64,000 bases of DNA, taken from NCBI GenBank assembly GCA_001898645.1, contig MKUQ01000046.1, forward strand, positions 1 to 64,000, given 5' to 3'. The DNA is from Burkholderiales bacterium 70-64 (GTDB taxonomy: Bacteria; Pseudomonadota; Gammaproteobacteria; Burkholderiales; Burkholderiaceae_E). The notes under the pieces were generated by a model that did no database searches, was not told the DNA's origin, and saw only the letters and a program-made list of their open reading frames with translations. Below, piece after piece: positions 43,073-51,755 of the stretch. The position numbers were made by a program, and so were the translations under genes. How positions within the stretch are numbered: the stretch's first letter is position 1; each line of letters starts with the position of its first letter.

Positions 43073-45823
43073 ATGAAACACCGCAGCAACCCCTCCACCC
43101 GTCGCGCCGAGATACGGGCCATGCGATGGCTCTCGCTGTCGCATGCGTTCGGCGTGGGCCTGTTCGTGCTGCTGATGGGCACCTTCCTCTGGTACCTCAA
43201 GACCATCGAGGCCGACCAGCAGAAGCAGACCCTGTACCGCGACGTGGCGAGCGCGCAGACCGCGCTGCGGCGCGAGCTGCGCGACGACCGCGACGAGATC
43301 GGCCTGCTCGCCGAAGACTGGTCGGCCGGCGCGCGCGGGCGCGCCGGTGCCACCGACAAGACCATCGGCGACTTCCTTGCCCGCCAGAGCTCGGCGGTCT
43401 ACGTCGCGCTGGTCGACGCCGAAGGCAGGATCCTGCGCGCGGTGCATGCGCGCGGAGTGGGTCCGCTCGCCTTTCGCCTGCACGGCCCCAGGATCGCCGA
43501 GCCGGCCGGGCGCGAGGCATTCGAGCAGTTGCGCCGCGGCCGGCGCGCGGCCTTCGCCGCTCCCTTCACCACCCCCGTCGGCGACGTGATGATGGAGCTG
43601 TACGCGCCGGCCTACGACGACGACAGCGGCTTTCGCGGCGCGGTGGTGGTCGGCTACTCGCTCAACCGCATCCTCGGCAGTCCGCTGCTGCAGACGATCC
43701 GCGACCGCTACCAGCTCGCCATCGTCGACGGCGGCAACAACACGCTGGTGAGCTCCTCGCTGTTCGAGACCGAGTTCGCGCACCTCACCTACGAGCTGCC
43801 GCTCGATCCCCCGGGCCACGGGCTGCGCCTGCGCGCGCTGGCCTACGACCTGCAGCCGCGCCTGATCGACCGCAGCCTGGTCGCGGCGGTGGTGGGCCTG
43901 TCGCTGGCCATCCTCGCCACCCTGCTGATGCTGTGGAGCCATGCGCGCCGGCGCCTGTTCGCCGAGTACGAGCGCGACCGCCTGTTCACGCTCTCGCCCG
44001 ATCCGCTGTGCGTATTCGAGATCGACGGCACGCTGGTGCGCGCCAACCCGGCTTTCGAATCGGCGCTGGGCGCCGGCGAACGCCGGCGCCGCATCGACCG
44101 CTGGGTGCATCCCGACGACCGCGAGGCGGTATCGGGCGCGCTGGCCCGCATCAGCCAGCCGGGCGCCTCCTCGGCCAGCTTCGAGGCCCGCTTTCGCGCC
44201 CATGACGCGACCTCCGAGGCTGTCGGCGCCGCATCGGCGTGGCGCTGGCTGCACTGGTCGCTGCGCCGCGACCCCGACGCGCAGCGCCCGCTGCTGTATG
44301 CCGTCGCGCGCGACGTCACCGAGCGGCGCAGCACCGAGCAGGCGCTGGCGGCCGAGACGGCCTTCCGCCGCGCCATGGAAGACTCCATGCTCACCGGCAT
44401 GCGCGCCTTCGACATGCACGGGCGCATCACCTACGTCAACCGGGCCTTCTGCCGCATGGTCGGATTCACCGAGCAGGAGCTGATCGGCTCGCCCCCGCCC
44501 TATCGCTACTGGCCGGTCGGCAGCGCGGCGAGCAACCGCGAGAACCTCGACCGGGTGCTGCGCGGCGACACCCCGCCCAGCGGCTTCGAGGTCAAGGTGC
44601 GGCGCAAGGACGGCTCGCTCTTCGACGCGCGCATGTACGTCTCGGCGCTCATCGACAGCGAAGGCAGGCAGACCGGCTGGATGACCTCGATGACCGACGT
44701 CACCGAGCCCAAGCGCATCCGCGAGCAGCTCGCCGCCGCGCACGAGCGCTTCACCACGGTGCTCGACGAGCTCGACGTCGCGGTCTCGGTGGTCGCCCGC
44801 CCGCCCGAGGGCTCCAACGACCAGGCCGAGCTGCTGTTCGCCAACCGGATGTACCGCAGCCTGTTCGGCGTCGACGCCCGTCGCCACGAAGTGCTCGCCG
44901 CGCGCGAGGCGCGCGAGCCGGACGCCGCCGGCGAGGTGTTCGATCCCCTGCTCGGGCGCTGGTTCGAGGTGCGTAGCCGCCAGATCCGCTGGGTCGACGG
45001 CAGCCCGGTGGAGATGCTGGTGGCCACCGACGTCACGCGCCGGCACGAGATCGAGGAGCAGCAGCGCGAGCAGGACCGCAAGCTGCAGCGCACCTCGCGG
45101 CTGGTCACCATGGGCGAGATGGCATCCTCGCTGGCGCACGAGCTGAACCAGCCGCTCACGGCCATCGCCAACTACTGCATGGGCCTGTCGGCGCGCCTGC
45201 GCGCGAAAATGGCCGCCGGCGAGGTCGTGCCGCCGGCCGAGCTGCTCGGGCTGCTCGGCAAGACCGCCGCTCAGGCCGCGCGCGCCGGCGAGGTGATCCG
45301 GCGCATCCGCAACTTCGTCAAGCGCAGCGAGCCCGAGCGGCGCAGCTGCGAGGTCGCCCCCATCGTCGCCGATGCGGTCGGGCTGGCCGAGATCGACGCC
45401 CGCCGCTACGGCACCCGCATCACCGCCTCGGTGCCCGCCGGCCTGCCGCCGCTGCTGGCCGATCCCATCCTCATCGAGCAGGTGCTGCTGAACCTGCTCA
45501 AGAACGCCATCGAGGCCATGCGCGAGCTGCCCCCCGGGCGCAGCCGCACCGTCGCGCTCGACGTCACGGCCCATCACGAGCAGGTCGAGTTCCGCGTCAC
45601 CGACCACGGCATGGGGCTCGCCGAAGACGCCCAGCAGCGCCTCTTCGAGCCGTTCTTCACCACCAAGGCGGAAGGCATGGGCATCGGCCTGAACATCTGC
45701 CGCTCCATCGTCGAATCGCACAACGGCCGGCTGTGGGCCGAGACCTCCGAAGGCGGCGGCTGTAGCTTCCGCTTCACCGTCCCGGCCGTGGTCGAAGCCG
45801 CGGTCGTCGTCGATCCGGCCTGA
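43073..45823 (+). CDS. Multi-PAS sensor histidine kinase, FixL/DctB-like
   Basis: A 916-residue membrane kinase. Membrane segment 1 (about 20-38) and segment 2 (about 285-305) flank a periplasmic sensor of about 245 residues, Cache-like. PAS domains follow at about 325-440, 445-570 and 575-690. The HisKA box is SLAHELNQPLTAIANY (His about 689). The ATPase domain ends with GMGIGLNICRSIVESHNG. ATG 43073 (MKHRSNPSTRR) is preferred over an upstream in-frame ATG at 42947. The latter would add 42 low-complexity residues and lie before a likely -10 (TACACT, about 43044). The response regulator follows after 61 bases. The signal is unknown; there is no heme-binding FixL motif that I can confirm. Confidence 0.88.
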   Translation: MKHRSNPSTRRAEIRAMRWLSLSHAFGVGLFVLLMGTFLWYLKTIEADQQKQTLYRDVASAQTALRRELRDDRDEIGLLAEDWSAGARGRAGATDKTIGDFLARQSSAVYVALVDAEGRILRAVHARGVGPLAFRLHGPRIAEPAGREAFEQLRRGRRAAFAAPFTTPVGDVMMELYAPAYDDDSGFRGAVVVGYSLNRILGSPLLQTIRDRYQLAIVDGGNNTLVSSSLFETEFAHLTYELPLDPPGHGLRLRALAYDLQPRLIDRSLVAAVVGLSLAILATLLMLWSHARRRLFAEYERDRLFTLSPDPLCVFEIDGTLVRANPAFESALGAGERRRRIDRWVHPDDREAVSGALARISQPGASSASFEARFRAHDATSEAVGAASAWRWLHWSLRRDPDAQRPLLYAVARDVTERRSTEQALAAETAFRRAMEDSMLTGMRAFDMHGRITYVNRAFCRMVGFTEQELIGSPPPYRYWPVGSAASNRENLDRVLRGDTPPSGFEVKVRRKDGSLFDARMYVSALIDSEGRQTGWMTSMTDVTEPKRIREQLAAAHERFTTVLDELDVAVSVVARPPEGSNDQAELLFANRMYRSLFGVDARRHEVLAAREAREPDAAGEVFDPLLGRWFEVRSRQIRWVDGSPVEMLVATDVTRRHEIEEQQREQDRKLQRTSRLVTMGEMASSLAHELNQPLTAIANYCMGLSARLRAKMAAGEVVPPAELLGLLGKTAAQAARAGEVIRRIRNFVKRSEPERRSCEVAPIVADAVGLAEIDARRYGTRITASVPAGLPPLLADPILIEQVLLNLLKNAIEAMRELPPGRSRTVALDVTAHHEQVEFRVTDHGMGLAEDAQQRLFEPFFTTKAEGMGIGLNICRSIVESHNGRLWAETSEGGGCSFRFTVPAVVEAAVVVDPA

Positions 45824-45884
45824 GCCCCCTCCGTTCCCCGCCGACCTGCCCTCTAGGGCCTGTTCACACTACGATCGACCATCC

Positions 45885-46565
45885 ATGAGCACCGCCATGA
45901 ATACCGGCCAGCCCTCCCTTCCCGCCGGCGGCGCGGCGCCCTCCCCGGCGCCCGGCCTCGTCTACGTCGTCGACGACGACGAAGCGGTACGCGACTCGAT
46001 GCGGTGGCTGCTCGAGGCCAACGGCTTCGAGGTCGCTGCCTTCGCCAGCGCCGAGGAATTCCTCGCCCGGCTCCCGGACCCCGAGCCGATCGCCTGCCTG
46101 CTGCTCGACGTGCGCATGCCCGGCATGTCCGGCCTGGAGCTGCACGAAGAGCTGGTGCGCCGCGGCTCGACCCTGCCGCTGATCTTCGTCACCGGCCACG
46201 GCGACGTGCCGATGGCGGTGTCGCGCATGAAGATGGGCGCGCACGACTTCCTCGAGAAGCCGTTCAGCGACAGCCAGCTGCACCAGCTCGTCTCCGAGTG
46301 TCTGACGCGCGCCGCGGCAGCGCGCCACGACCGCGAGGCCGGCCGCGACGCCAGCGAGCGCGTGGAACGGCTCACCGGACGCGAGCGCCAGGTGCTCGAG
46401 CTGATCGTGGCCGGGAGGCTCAACAAGCAGATCGCCGACGACCTCGGCATCAGCATCAAGACCGTCGAGGCGCACCGCGCCAACATCATGGACAAGCTGG
46501 GCGCGCGCACCATGGCCGACCTCATGCGCATCGCGCTCAGGGCGGGCGCCCCGCGCGCCGAGTGA
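45885..46565 (+). CDS. FixJ/NarL-type response regulator (LuxR-type HTH)
   Basis: A 226-residue regulator. After a 23-residue Pro/Ala tail the receiver domain has VVDDDEAVRDSM (28-39), phospho-Asp75 in LLLDVRMPGMSG and Lys in FLEKPFSD (about 123). The FixJ-like helix-turn-helix (about 160-215) reads LTGRERQVLELIVAGRLN, then KQIADDLGISIKTVEAHR. It is the partner of the upstream kinase. Its 3' end overlaps the ModE-like gene on the other strand by 29 bases. Targets are unknown. Confidence 0.92.
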   Translation: MSTAMNTGQPSLPAGGAAPSPAPGLVYVVDDDEAVRDSMRWLLEANGFEVAAFASAEEFLARLPDPEPIACLLLDVRMPGMSGLELHEELVRRGSTLPLIFVTGHGDVPMAVSRMKMGAHDFLEKPFSDSQLHQLVSECLTRAAAARHDREAGRDASERVERLTGRERQVLELIVAGRLNKQIADDLGISIKTVEAHRANIMDKLGARTMADLMRIALRAGAPRAE

Positions 46566-47574
46566 GCGTCGTTCGTCCTCCTGCTCGCGCCGGCGCGTAG
46601 CCGGGCATCGCGCGCGCACGCCGGCGCAGCTCGCGCACCAGCACACGCACATCCGGGTGCTCGCCGAGCGCGCGCGCCCCGCACAGGAAGTACAGCTCGC
46701 TGCCCACCGCGACGAAGCCGAGCCCGAACTGCGCCGCCGCCGCGCGCAGCCCGAACCCGGCGTCCGCCGCACCGGCAGCCACCGCCGCCGCGACGGCGAA
46801 ATGGGTGTACTCCTCCTGCTCGTAGCCGCGGATCTGGCGCGGCTGCAGGCCCTGCTCCGCGAGCAGGCGGTCGAACCACGCCCGCGTGCCAGCTCCGCGC
46901 TGACGATTGACGAAGCGCAGTCCGGTGCGCGCGAGGTCGGCCACGTCGCGGATGCGCAGCGGGTTGCCGCGGGCCACGATCAGCCCCTGCTCGCGATGCA
47001 TCACCGGCTCGACGAACAGCGCACCATCGCGAAACGGCCCCGGCCGCTCGCGCACCGCGGGCAGCGGCTCGGGGAGGTGGAAACCGGCCAGCTCGGCCTC
47101 GCCGCGATCGAGCGCGGCCAGTGCATGCTCCGAGCCCACGAAGCTCACGCTCGGGCATGCATCCGGCTTCTCGGAGAGGGCCGCCTGCAGCAGCAGATCG
47201 TGGCTGGCCGCCAGCCTCAGCGGCTGCCGCGCCTCCCCGCGCAATGCCGCCAGCGCCGCATCGAGCTCGGCCGCGGGCCCCGCCAGGCGGCGCCGCGCGT
47301 TCCGCTCGAAGCGCGCACCGGCGTGCGCCAGCGCGGAGCCGGCCGCCGTGAGGCGGGTGCCGTGCCCCTTGACCCGTTCGACCAGCGCCACCCCGAGCAG
47401 GCGCTCCGCGCGCACCAGCTTCCCCCACGCCCCCCGGTACGACAGGCCGAGCGCACGCGCCGCCGCGCTCACCCGCGGTGCCGATCCGAGCGCCGCCAGC
47501 AGCCGCGCCAGCTCGGCGAGATCGAGCGAGTCACCGGCCAGGCGCAGCAGTGCGCCCGGATAGACTTCGAGCAT
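46537..47574 (-). CDS. ModE-like one-component regulator with periplasmic-binding-like domain
   Basis: About 345 residues. The N-terminal winged helix (about 12-85) is ModE/LysR-like (AAARALGLSYRGAWGKLVRA, then LTAAGSALAHAG). The rest is a PBP-like domain (PF12727 type) with VSFVGSEHALAALDRGEAEL and RGAGTRAWFDRLLAEQGL. In several bacteria this architecture regulates tungstate or molybdate uptake. It is divergent from the TupB-like permease, supporting that role. ATG 47574 (MLEVYPG) is chosen; another in-frame ATG lies 12 codons upstream. The 3' end overlaps the response regulator. Confidence 0.83.
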   Translation of the reverse strand: MLEVYPGALLRLAGDSLDLAELARLLAALGSAPRVSAAARALGLSYRGAWGKLVRAERLLGVALVERVKGHGTRLTAAGSALAHAGARFERNARRRLAGPAAELDAALAALRGEARQPLRLAASHDLLLQAALSEKPDACPSVSFVGSEHALAALDRGEAELAGFHLPEPLPAVRERPGPFRDGALFVEPVMHREQGLIVARGNPLRIRDVADLARTGLRFVNRQRGAGTRAWFDRLLAEQGLQPRQIRGYEQEEYTHFAVAAAVAAGAADAGFGLRAAAAQFGLGFVAVGSELYFLCGARALGEHPDVRVLVRELRRRARAMPGYAPARAGGRTTLTRRAGRPP

Positions 47575-47647
47575 GGCAGCCTCGGGGTCGTGGAGGAGCA
47601 AGATATGCAAACGATTGCCGAATGGATGCTACTACGCGGGCGATTCG

Positions 47648-47653
47648 TATACT
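47648..47653 (+). promoter_or_regulatory. -10 hexamer of the tungstate-type transporter operon
   Basis: TATACT ends seven bases before the permease ATG at 47660. The mRNA would start at or next to the start codon, so the first gene is probably translated without a leader. Confidence 0.45.
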
Positions 47654-47659
47654 CGCCGC

Positions 47660-48361
47660 ATGTTCACGGATGCGCTGTCCCAGGCGGTATGGCTGCTGCG
47701 CAGCTTCGAGGGCGACACCTTCGCCATCATCCTGCTGTCGCTGCGCGTGAGCCTCACCGCCGTGGCGATCGCCACGCTCATCGGCCTGCCGCTCGGCGCG
47801 CTGACCGCGGTCACGCGCTTTCCGGGCCGCGCCGGCGTGGTGGTCGCGCTCAACACCACCATGGGCCTGCCGGCGGTCATCGTCGGGGTCGGCGTCTACC
47901 TCGTGCTGTCGCGCAGCGGCCCGCTGGGCGTGCTCGGCCTGCTGTTCACGCCCACCGCGATGATCGTCGCGCAGGCCACCCTCACCACCCCGCTCATCGC
48001 CGCGCTCACCCGCCAGGTGGTCGAGGATGCCTGGCGCCTGCACGGCGAGACGCTGCGCTCGCTGCGCCTGTCGCTGCCGGCGCGGGTGCGCGTGCTGCTG
48101 TGGGACTGCCGCTTCTCGCTGGTCGCCGTGTTCCTGGCCGGGCTCGGGCGCGCGATGTCCGAGGTCGGCTCGGTGATGATCGTCGGCGGCAACATCGACC
48201 GCGTCACGCGGGTGATGACCACCGCGATCGCCCTGGAAACCAGCAAGGGCGATCTCGCGCTCGCGCTGGCGCTGGGCATCGTGCTGCTCGGCCTGGTGCT
48301 CGTGCTCAACATGCTCGCCAGCGCGATCCGCGCCGCCACCATGCGCCGCTATGGCCACTGA
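47660..48361 (+). CDS. tupB: Tungstate/molybdate-type ABC transporter permease (TupB-like)
   Basis: A 233-residue inner-membrane protein with five or six membrane segments. The ABC permease coupling motif EAA-like region reads LAGLGRAMSEVGSVMIVGGN (about 155-174). The pattern GLPAVIVGVGVYLVLSRSGP is characteristic of TupB/WtpB relatives. It is the first gene of a three-gene operon and overlaps the ATPase gene by 11 bases. Tungstate is favoured over molybdate by the adjacent TupA-like receptor. Confidence 0.87.
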   Translation: MFTDALSQAVWLLRSFEGDTFAIILLSLRVSLTAVAIATLIGLPLGALTAVTRFPGRAGVVVALNTTMGLPAVIVGVGVYLVLSRSGPLGVLGLLFTPTAMIVAQATLTTPLIAALTRQVVEDAWRLHGETLRSLRLSLPARVRVLLWDCRFSLVAVFLAGLGRAMSEVGSVMIVGGNIDRVTRVMTTAIALETSKGDLALALALGIVLLGLVLVLNMLASAIRAATMRRYGH

Positions 48362-49109
48362 GGACCGCGCCTCCCTGCTCAGCCTGCGCGCGGTCACCTT
48401 CCGTACCGACGAGCGGGTGATCCTCGACGCGGTCGACTTCGAGTGGGGCGATGCCGGCATCTGCGCGCTCATGGGCGCCAACGGCTCGGGCAAGACGGTG
48501 CTGCTGCGCACCATCCACGGCCTGCTCGCGCCCAGCTCCGGCGACGTGCGCTTCGAAGGCCGTCGCCGCGCCGGCGGCGACCTCGCCTTCGAGGGCCAGG
48601 CCCTGATGTTCCAGTACCCCTCGCTGTTCCGCGGCACGGCGCTGGAGAACCTGCTGCTGGTGCCGTGCGCGGGCACCTCGCGCCGCGCCAGGCGCACCCG
48701 TGCGCTGGCCATGCTCGAGCGCGTCGGCCTGCGCGCGCTCGCGCACGCGCCGGCGCCCAGACTGTCGGGCGGCGAGCGCCAGCGCCTCGCGCTCGCCCGT
48801 GCCTGGATGATCGCCCCGCGCCTGCTGCTGCTCGACGAGCCCACTGCGAGCCTCGACCCCTCGGCCACCGAGCAGGTCGAGCAGATCGTGCGCGACATCC
48901 GCGCCAGCGGCTGCCGCGTCCTCATGACCTCGCACAACCTCGGCCAGGTCGCGCGCCTGGCCGACGAGGTGGTGTTCATCGACCACGGCCGCCTGCTCGA
49001 GCGGCAGCCGACCACTGCCTTCTTCGCTCACCCTCGCAGCCGCGAGGCCCGCCAATTCCTGCAAGGAGTCCTCCCATGGCAACTCTCCGATCGATCCGGC
49101 AACGACTGA
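48351..49109 (+). CDS. tupC: Tungstate-type ABC transporter ATP-binding protein (TupC-like)
   Basis: A 252-residue ATPase. Walker A is GANGSGKTVLLR (about 42-53), with the Q-loop in ALMFQYPSLFRG. The ABC signature is LSGGERQRLALARAW (about 139-153), Walker B is LLLLDEPTASLDP and the switch His is in TSHNLGQ. It lacks the C-terminal TOBE/molybdate domain of ModC, as usual for TupC. It overlaps tupB at the start and tupA at the end (34 bases). Confidence 0.9.
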   Translation: MATEDRASLLSLRAVTFRTDERVILDAVDFEWGDAGICALMGANGSGKTVLLRTIHGLLAPSSGDVRFEGRRRAGGDLAFEGQALMFQYPSLFRGTALENLLLVPCAGTSRRARRTRALAMLERVGLRALAHAPAPRLSGGERQRLALARAWMIAPRLLLLDEPTASLDPSATEQVEQIVRDIRASGCRVLMTSHNLGQVARLADEVVFIDHGRLLERQPTTAFFAHPRSREARQFLQGVLPWQLSDRSGND

Positions 49110-49981
49110 AGACCGCCGCCGCCAGGCTGTCCGCGAGGCTGTCCGCCACGCTGCCGGCCACCGCTGCACTGCCGGCCGCTGCTGCGCTGTCGGCCGCCGT
49201 CCTCCTGGCCGCCCCCCTCGCCGCGCAGGCGCAGGAGTCCATCGTCGTGGCCTCGACCACCTCCACCGAGCAGTCGGGCCTGTTCCGGCACCTGCTGCCG
49301 GCCTTCGAGAAGGAAAGCGGCATCCAGGTGAAGGTGGTGGCCGTGGGCACCGGACAGGCGCTCGACATCGGCCGCCGCGGCGACGCCGACGTGGTGTTCG
49401 TGCACGACGCCAAGGCCGAGGAGAAGTTCATGGCCGAGGGCTACGGCGTCGGGCGCCACGAGGTCATGTACAACGACTTCATCCTCGTCGGCCCGAAGAG
49501 CGATCCGGCGCACGTCGGCGGCGGCAAGGACATCCTCGAGGCGATGCGCAAGATCGCCGCCGCCGGCGCCCCCTTCGCCTCGCGCGGCGACCGCAGCGGC
49601 ACGCACGCCGCCGAGCTGCGCTACTGGGAGGCGGCCGGCGTCGACCTCTCCCCCGCCAAGGGCAAGTGGTACAAGGAGACCGGCTCCGGCATGGGCCCGA
49701 CCCTGAACACCGCCTCGGGGCTGAACGCCTACGCCCTCACCGACCGAGGCACCTGGCTGTCGTTCAAGAACCGCGGCGAGCTGGCCATCCTCGTCGAAGG
49801 CGACAAGCGCCTCTTCAACCAGTACGGCGTGATGCTGGTCAACCCCGCCAAGCACCCGCAGGTGAAGCGCCAGGCCGGCCAGAAGTTCATCGACTGGCTG
49901 ATCTCGCCCGAGGGCCAGGCCACCATCGCCGGCTACAAGATCAACGGCGAGCAGCTCTTCTTCCCCAACGCGCGGAAATGA
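49076..49981 (+). CDS. tupA: Tungstate-type ABC transporter substrate-binding protein (TupA-like)
   Basis: A 301-residue periplasmic protein. A long Ala/Leu-rich signal region (1-55) is followed by ESIVVASTTSTEQSGLFRHL, the oxyanion-binding STTST signature of TupA. Further TupA features are GDADVVFVHDAKAEEKFM, SRGDRSGTHAAELRYW and GPTLNTASGLNAYALTDRGT. ATG 49076 has AAGGAG upstream inside the tupC end. It captures WO4 (or MoO4) for the permease. A tRNA gene follows directly. Confidence 0.92.
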   Translation: MATLRSIRQRLKTAAARLSARLSATLPATAALPAAAALSAAVLLAAPLAAQAQESIVVASTTSTEQSGLFRHLLPAFEKESGIQVKVVAVGTGQALDIGRRGDADVVFVHDAKAEEKFMAEGYGVGRHEVMYNDFILVGPKSDPAHVGGGKDILEAMRKIAAAGAPFASRGDRSGTHAAELRYWEAAGVDLSPAKGKWYKETGSGMGPTLNTASGLNAYALTDRGTWLSFKNRGELAILVEGDKRLFNQYGVMLVNPAKHPQVKRQAGQKFIDWLISPEGQATIAGYKINGEQLFFPNARK

Positions 49982-49995
49982 GCGTGTTCGGGCCA

Positions 49996-50004
49996 TGCTA
50001 TACT
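49996..50004 (+). promoter_or_regulatory. Extended -10 of the tRNA-Arg promoter
   Basis: TGCTATACT ends 11 bases before the tRNA 5' end and immediately follows tupA. It is identical to the tRNA-Ser element at 1569-1577. Confidence 0.55.
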
Positions 50005-50014
50005 TCGCGGCTTC

Positions 50015-50091
50015 GCGCCCGTAGCTCAGTTGGATAGAGTACCTGGCTACGAACCAGGGGGTCGTGGGTTCGAATCCTGCCGGGCGCGCCA
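50015..50091 (+). tRNA. argV: tRNA-Arg (anticodon ACG)
   Basis: Acceptor GCGCCCG pairs with CGGGCGC, followed by G and encoded CCA. The D-arm is AGCTCAGTTGGATAGAGT. The anticodon stem CCTGG/CCAGG holds loop CTACGAA, anticodon ACG (A34 is normally edited to inosine). The T-arm reads GTGGGTTCGAATCCTGC. Total 77 bases. Confidence 0.97.
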
Positions 50092-50104
50092 GTAGAACAC
50101 TTAG

Positions 50105-50128
50105 GCCAGATCCTCGGATCTGGCTTTT
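50105..50128 (+). terminator. Intrinsic terminator after tRNA-Arg
   Basis: GCCAGATCC-TC-GGATCTGGC forms a perfect 9-bp hairpin directly followed by TTTTGTGTTT, a typical Rho-independent terminator. Confidence 0.9.
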
Positions 50129-50420
50129 GTGTTTCTAGGGCTCCGTGTCCGAAAAAGCGAGGTCGAATCATGGGCCCTACAGACTTGCCGGTCTGTGCGG
50201 AAGCGGTAACAGGCACGCTGGCCCTCGCATGGGACGTGATCAAGTGGCGCCCGGATCATCGTCGAAGCGCAAGCCGATATGACAATCGTCATACCTGGCG
50301 AGAAGACCGACAAGAACCGATCGTTCGTATGCGTAACTCTCTGGGGCAGCCCGGCCGGGCGGGCTCACTAGATCGGTGAATTGCAGGCCCTCGGCGTTGA
50401 TTCATTGGTGCCGGAAACAG
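50129..50420. other. Gene-free stretch of lower GC after tRNA-Arg
   Basis: No convincing gene is seen. The only longer frame (about 70 codons from 50170) shows no motif and no ribosome site. A small palindrome, TATGAC-AATC-GTCATA, lies at 50278-50293. I could not find a copy of the tRNA-Arg 3' end that would mark an element boundary. Confidence 0.5.
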
Positions 50421-51755
50421 CTATCGTTCGTCCAAGATGGCAAGAGCGACGAGCATGAGGACGATCGCTGGCCCTGTCTTGACCAGGGCGCCCAGCGGTT
50501 CGAACCAAAGCGACGGTGCGATCGCGGCTGCGCCAACCATATAGAACAGGGACAGCGCGATACCTGCCATCAAGCCTGCACGGCAACTCTTGCGCCACGA
50601 AATCGCCATTCCGACCAGGATATCGGCGACACTGCTCACCACAGTCATGAGCTCCGCCGAAAGCCGCGCGAAACCGTGCCGGGCCAGGATGGAGACTGCC
50701 GCATCGAACGATGCCGTCAGCGCGATCAACCCGGAGGCGAGCCAGAACAGCGCGAGCGAGCCGATGACGAGCGCTTTGACGAGATAGAGCCGGGCAAACC
50801 ATTTCTCCTGAACGGTGGCGGTTCGGCGCGCCAGAATGCCCGCCAGCGGCACGGGCTCCATACCGGTTGCGGCGATCCAGGCATCGGGGTTTCCGGCGAC
50901 ACCCTGGCGCATCTCGGCGAGCGCAGTCGTTCGGACAGGAGGAGACCATCCCAGGCGCGAGACCAGGTCGCCCAATCTGGCGCCGACCGACACCATCCAT
51001 GGCGCGAGCCGCAACCGCCGCATCGGCCCGCCGAGATGCGTCCGGAATGCCGCGATGACGGCGCCCACAGGTGGCGCCTCTCGATCCATGACCTCCCATA
51101 CAGCGTTCCACTGACGTTCGCCAAGGCGCCATTGACGGCCCACACCGGCGATGGTCCCGGCAATATCGGTGACGCATGTTGTCGCGAAAGGGCGCCGCGA
51201 TTCTCGTTCCGGCAATTCGATGGGTAAAGCCGCCAGTGCCCGAACCAGCGCGCTTCCGCCATAGGCGGTTGGCGCCACGACAAAGCCGGGACGCAGAATA
51301 ACGTAGGAAACGGCGCTATCGGCGATGACTCTTTCAGCCTGACGCTTGGTCACGCTGAACGCTGTCTGATCGTCGTGGCCGCTGCCCGGAATGGACACGT
51401 GGATGAGCAAACGAGGCTCGCGTGCCAAAGTCAGGGCCTGGATCAAGCGGGAGGTGAAACTGGCATGGACATCCAGAACCCTGCCGCGTTGTGAACTGTC
51501 CTGAAGTGCGCCGATGCAGTTGACGACTATCTCCGCTGCGTGCTGCGAGATCAATGCCCCGAGAGCTTCAGCCGTCAGATCCATGATCGGGTATTCAACA
51601 GCCCTTCCCGCAAACGCGGCCTTCTGCGCGGGAGTGAAGCAGCGCGCGACAGGGATGATGGGGAAGCCCTCTCGTATCAAACTCATCGCGACAGCTTGGC
51701 CAATGAGCCCCGAAGCGCCGAGGACGACCATGGAGGGAAGTTGTCCTGCCATCAC
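50421..51755 (-). CDS. SDR-family NAD(P)-binding protein fused to DoxX-like membrane domain
   Basis: A 444-residue two-part protein. Residues 1-290 form a Rossmann fold of the atypical SDR type (MVVLGASGLIGQAVAMSLIR at about 9-28; later SYVILRPGFVVAP). The C-terminal 130 residues hold four hydrophobic segments of the DoxX-like kind (KALVIGSLALFWLASGLIAL). Such fusions are annotated as SDR oxidoreductases with a DoxX-like domain; their reaction is unknown. The start is GTG 51755 or ATG 51752. It overlaps or abuts the DUF2269 stop, a clear pair. Codon and base composition look less GC-rich than in neighbours. Confidence 0.8.
   Translation of the reverse strand: MMAGQLPSMVVLGASGLIGQAVAMSLIREGFPIIPVARCFTPAQKAAFAGRAVEYPIMDLTAEALGALISQHAAEIVVNCIGALQDSSQRGRVLDVHASFTSRLIQALTLAREPRLLIHVSIPGSGHDDQTAFSVTKRQAERVIADSAVSYVILRPGFVVAPTAYGGSALVRALAALPIELPERESRRPFATTCVTDIAGTIAGVGRQWRLGERQWNAVWEVMDREAPPVGAVIAAFRTHLGGPMRRLRLAPWMVSVGARLGDLVSRLGWSPPVRTTALAEMRQGVAGNPDAWIAATGMEPVPLAGILARRTATVQEKWFARLYLVKALVIGSLALFWLASGLIALTASFDAAVSILARHGFARLSAELMTVVSSVADILVGMAISWRKSCRAGLMAGIALSLFYMVGAAAIAPSLWFEPLGALVKTGPAIVLMLVALAILDER

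Noticed and set aside
45853-45878. CTGTTCAC motif shared with the nadE hairpin
   Set aside because: Only about eight bases in common and no palindrome here; probably chance.
50170-50379. 70-codon frame after the tRNA-Arg terminator
   Set aside because: No ribosome site, no motif and no coding bias; treated as non-coding.
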